Of a DNA stretch of 33,174 nucleotides, positions 33,011-33,174 are shown piece after piece. Source of the stretch: CAINFV01 sp964409235 (GTDB lineage Bacteria; Chlamydiota; Chlamydiia; Chlamydiales; FEN-1388); the NCBI GenBank assembly GCA_964409235.1, contig CAYPCN010000017.1, positions 1 to 33,174 of the forward strand. The letters run 5' to 3'. The notes below the pieces were generated by a model. That model was not told where the DNA came from. It saw only the letters and a program-made list of their open reading frames with translations, and made no database searches. The position numbers and the translations under genes are program-made. Position 1 is the stretch's first letter. Each line of letters opens with the position of its first letter.

Positions 33011-33064
33011 TTCATCAAATTGACGGCAAAGAACCCCAGTCCTTGAGGACCTGGAGGAATTACC
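33011..33064 (-). repeat. 54-bp inverted copy of the window's first bases
   Basis: The reverse complement of 1-54 occurs at 33011-33064 with two mismatches (33030 and 33062). It contains the end of the gene upstream of ftsW; one mismatch is silent (TCC/TCT), the other turns the first CAA codon to TAA. Similarity ends sharply at 33010 on one side; the other side cannot be tested because the window ends. Downstream 33065-33174 shows no gene. Confidence 0.8.
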
Positions 33065-33174
33065 ACTCCCTAGTATTGTGAGTAAAAACGGTTTCTGCCA
33101 AAATTCCGTCACCATAGTGTCTTTGCTGTCTGTACAGCCTATAAGGCAAAAGTGGTTCCGAACGACAAACCGGT

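Overview
The window looks like a Chlamydiota chromosome, most likely an environmental ('Chlamydia-like') lineage. Three things point there. MurC and Ddl are fused in one protein. The gene order ftsW-murG-murC/ddl-ftsQ-cutA-miaA, two conserved hypotheticals, fabF, nudix and cysS closely follows the order I remember from Chlamydia trachomatis (about CT760-CT771, with cysS further along). A protein resembling the chlamydial plasmid integrase-like proteins pGP7/pGP8 lies in an adjacent island. The housekeeping half is visibly more GC-rich than characterised chlamydial genomes, so I do not name a genus. All family calls come from reading the translations; no database search was run.

Region 1 (1-7143, + strand) is a tightly packed cell-wall and division cluster: the tail of an upstream gene, ftsW, murG, the murC-ddl fusion, an ftsQ-like gene, cutA and miaA, mostly with overlapping stop and start codons. 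Region 2 (7208-9154, - strand) holds a conserved hypothetical and a GNAT acetyltransferase. Region 3 (9341-13940, + strand) holds a coiled-coil protein, a HAD phosphatase, nadD, fabF and a Nudix hydrolase. Region 4 (13927-17425, - strand) holds two paralogous hypotheticals of an unrecognised family, a small winged-helix protein and cysS.

Region 5 (17704-30387) is a more AT-rich integrated element in tRNA-Leu(UAA). A 107-bp perfect direct repeat bounds it: the 3' part of the tRNA plus 54 bp. It carries a tyrosine integrase, a C-terminally truncated pGP7/8-like protein, a two-gene secreted-protein module interrupted by a 162-bp MITE-like element, and a replication cassette. The cassette is an excisionase-like regulator, a protein joining a DnaB-N-like domain to a second excisionase-like domain, an SF3-type helicase, and a primase broken by a G9 tract and an amber codon. 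It also carries a possible HEPN protein, a repeat-bearing helicase with a nonsense codon and no second RecA lobe, and a trypsin-like protease.

Region 6 (30388-33174) starts with the decayed remains of a second copy of the element's left end, including a fragment of the pGP7/8-like gene. Then comes a - strand operon carrying paralogues of the secreted module plus an FKBP-type isomerase. Near the right edge is a 54-bp inverted copy of the first bases of the window.

The main story is a decaying, tandemly accreted integrative element of plasmid/phage-satellite type. It combines an integrase, a chlamydial-plasmid-type recombinase relative, its own primase-helicase cassette with a palindromic operator cluster, and secreted cargo that recurs on both sides of the internal att site.
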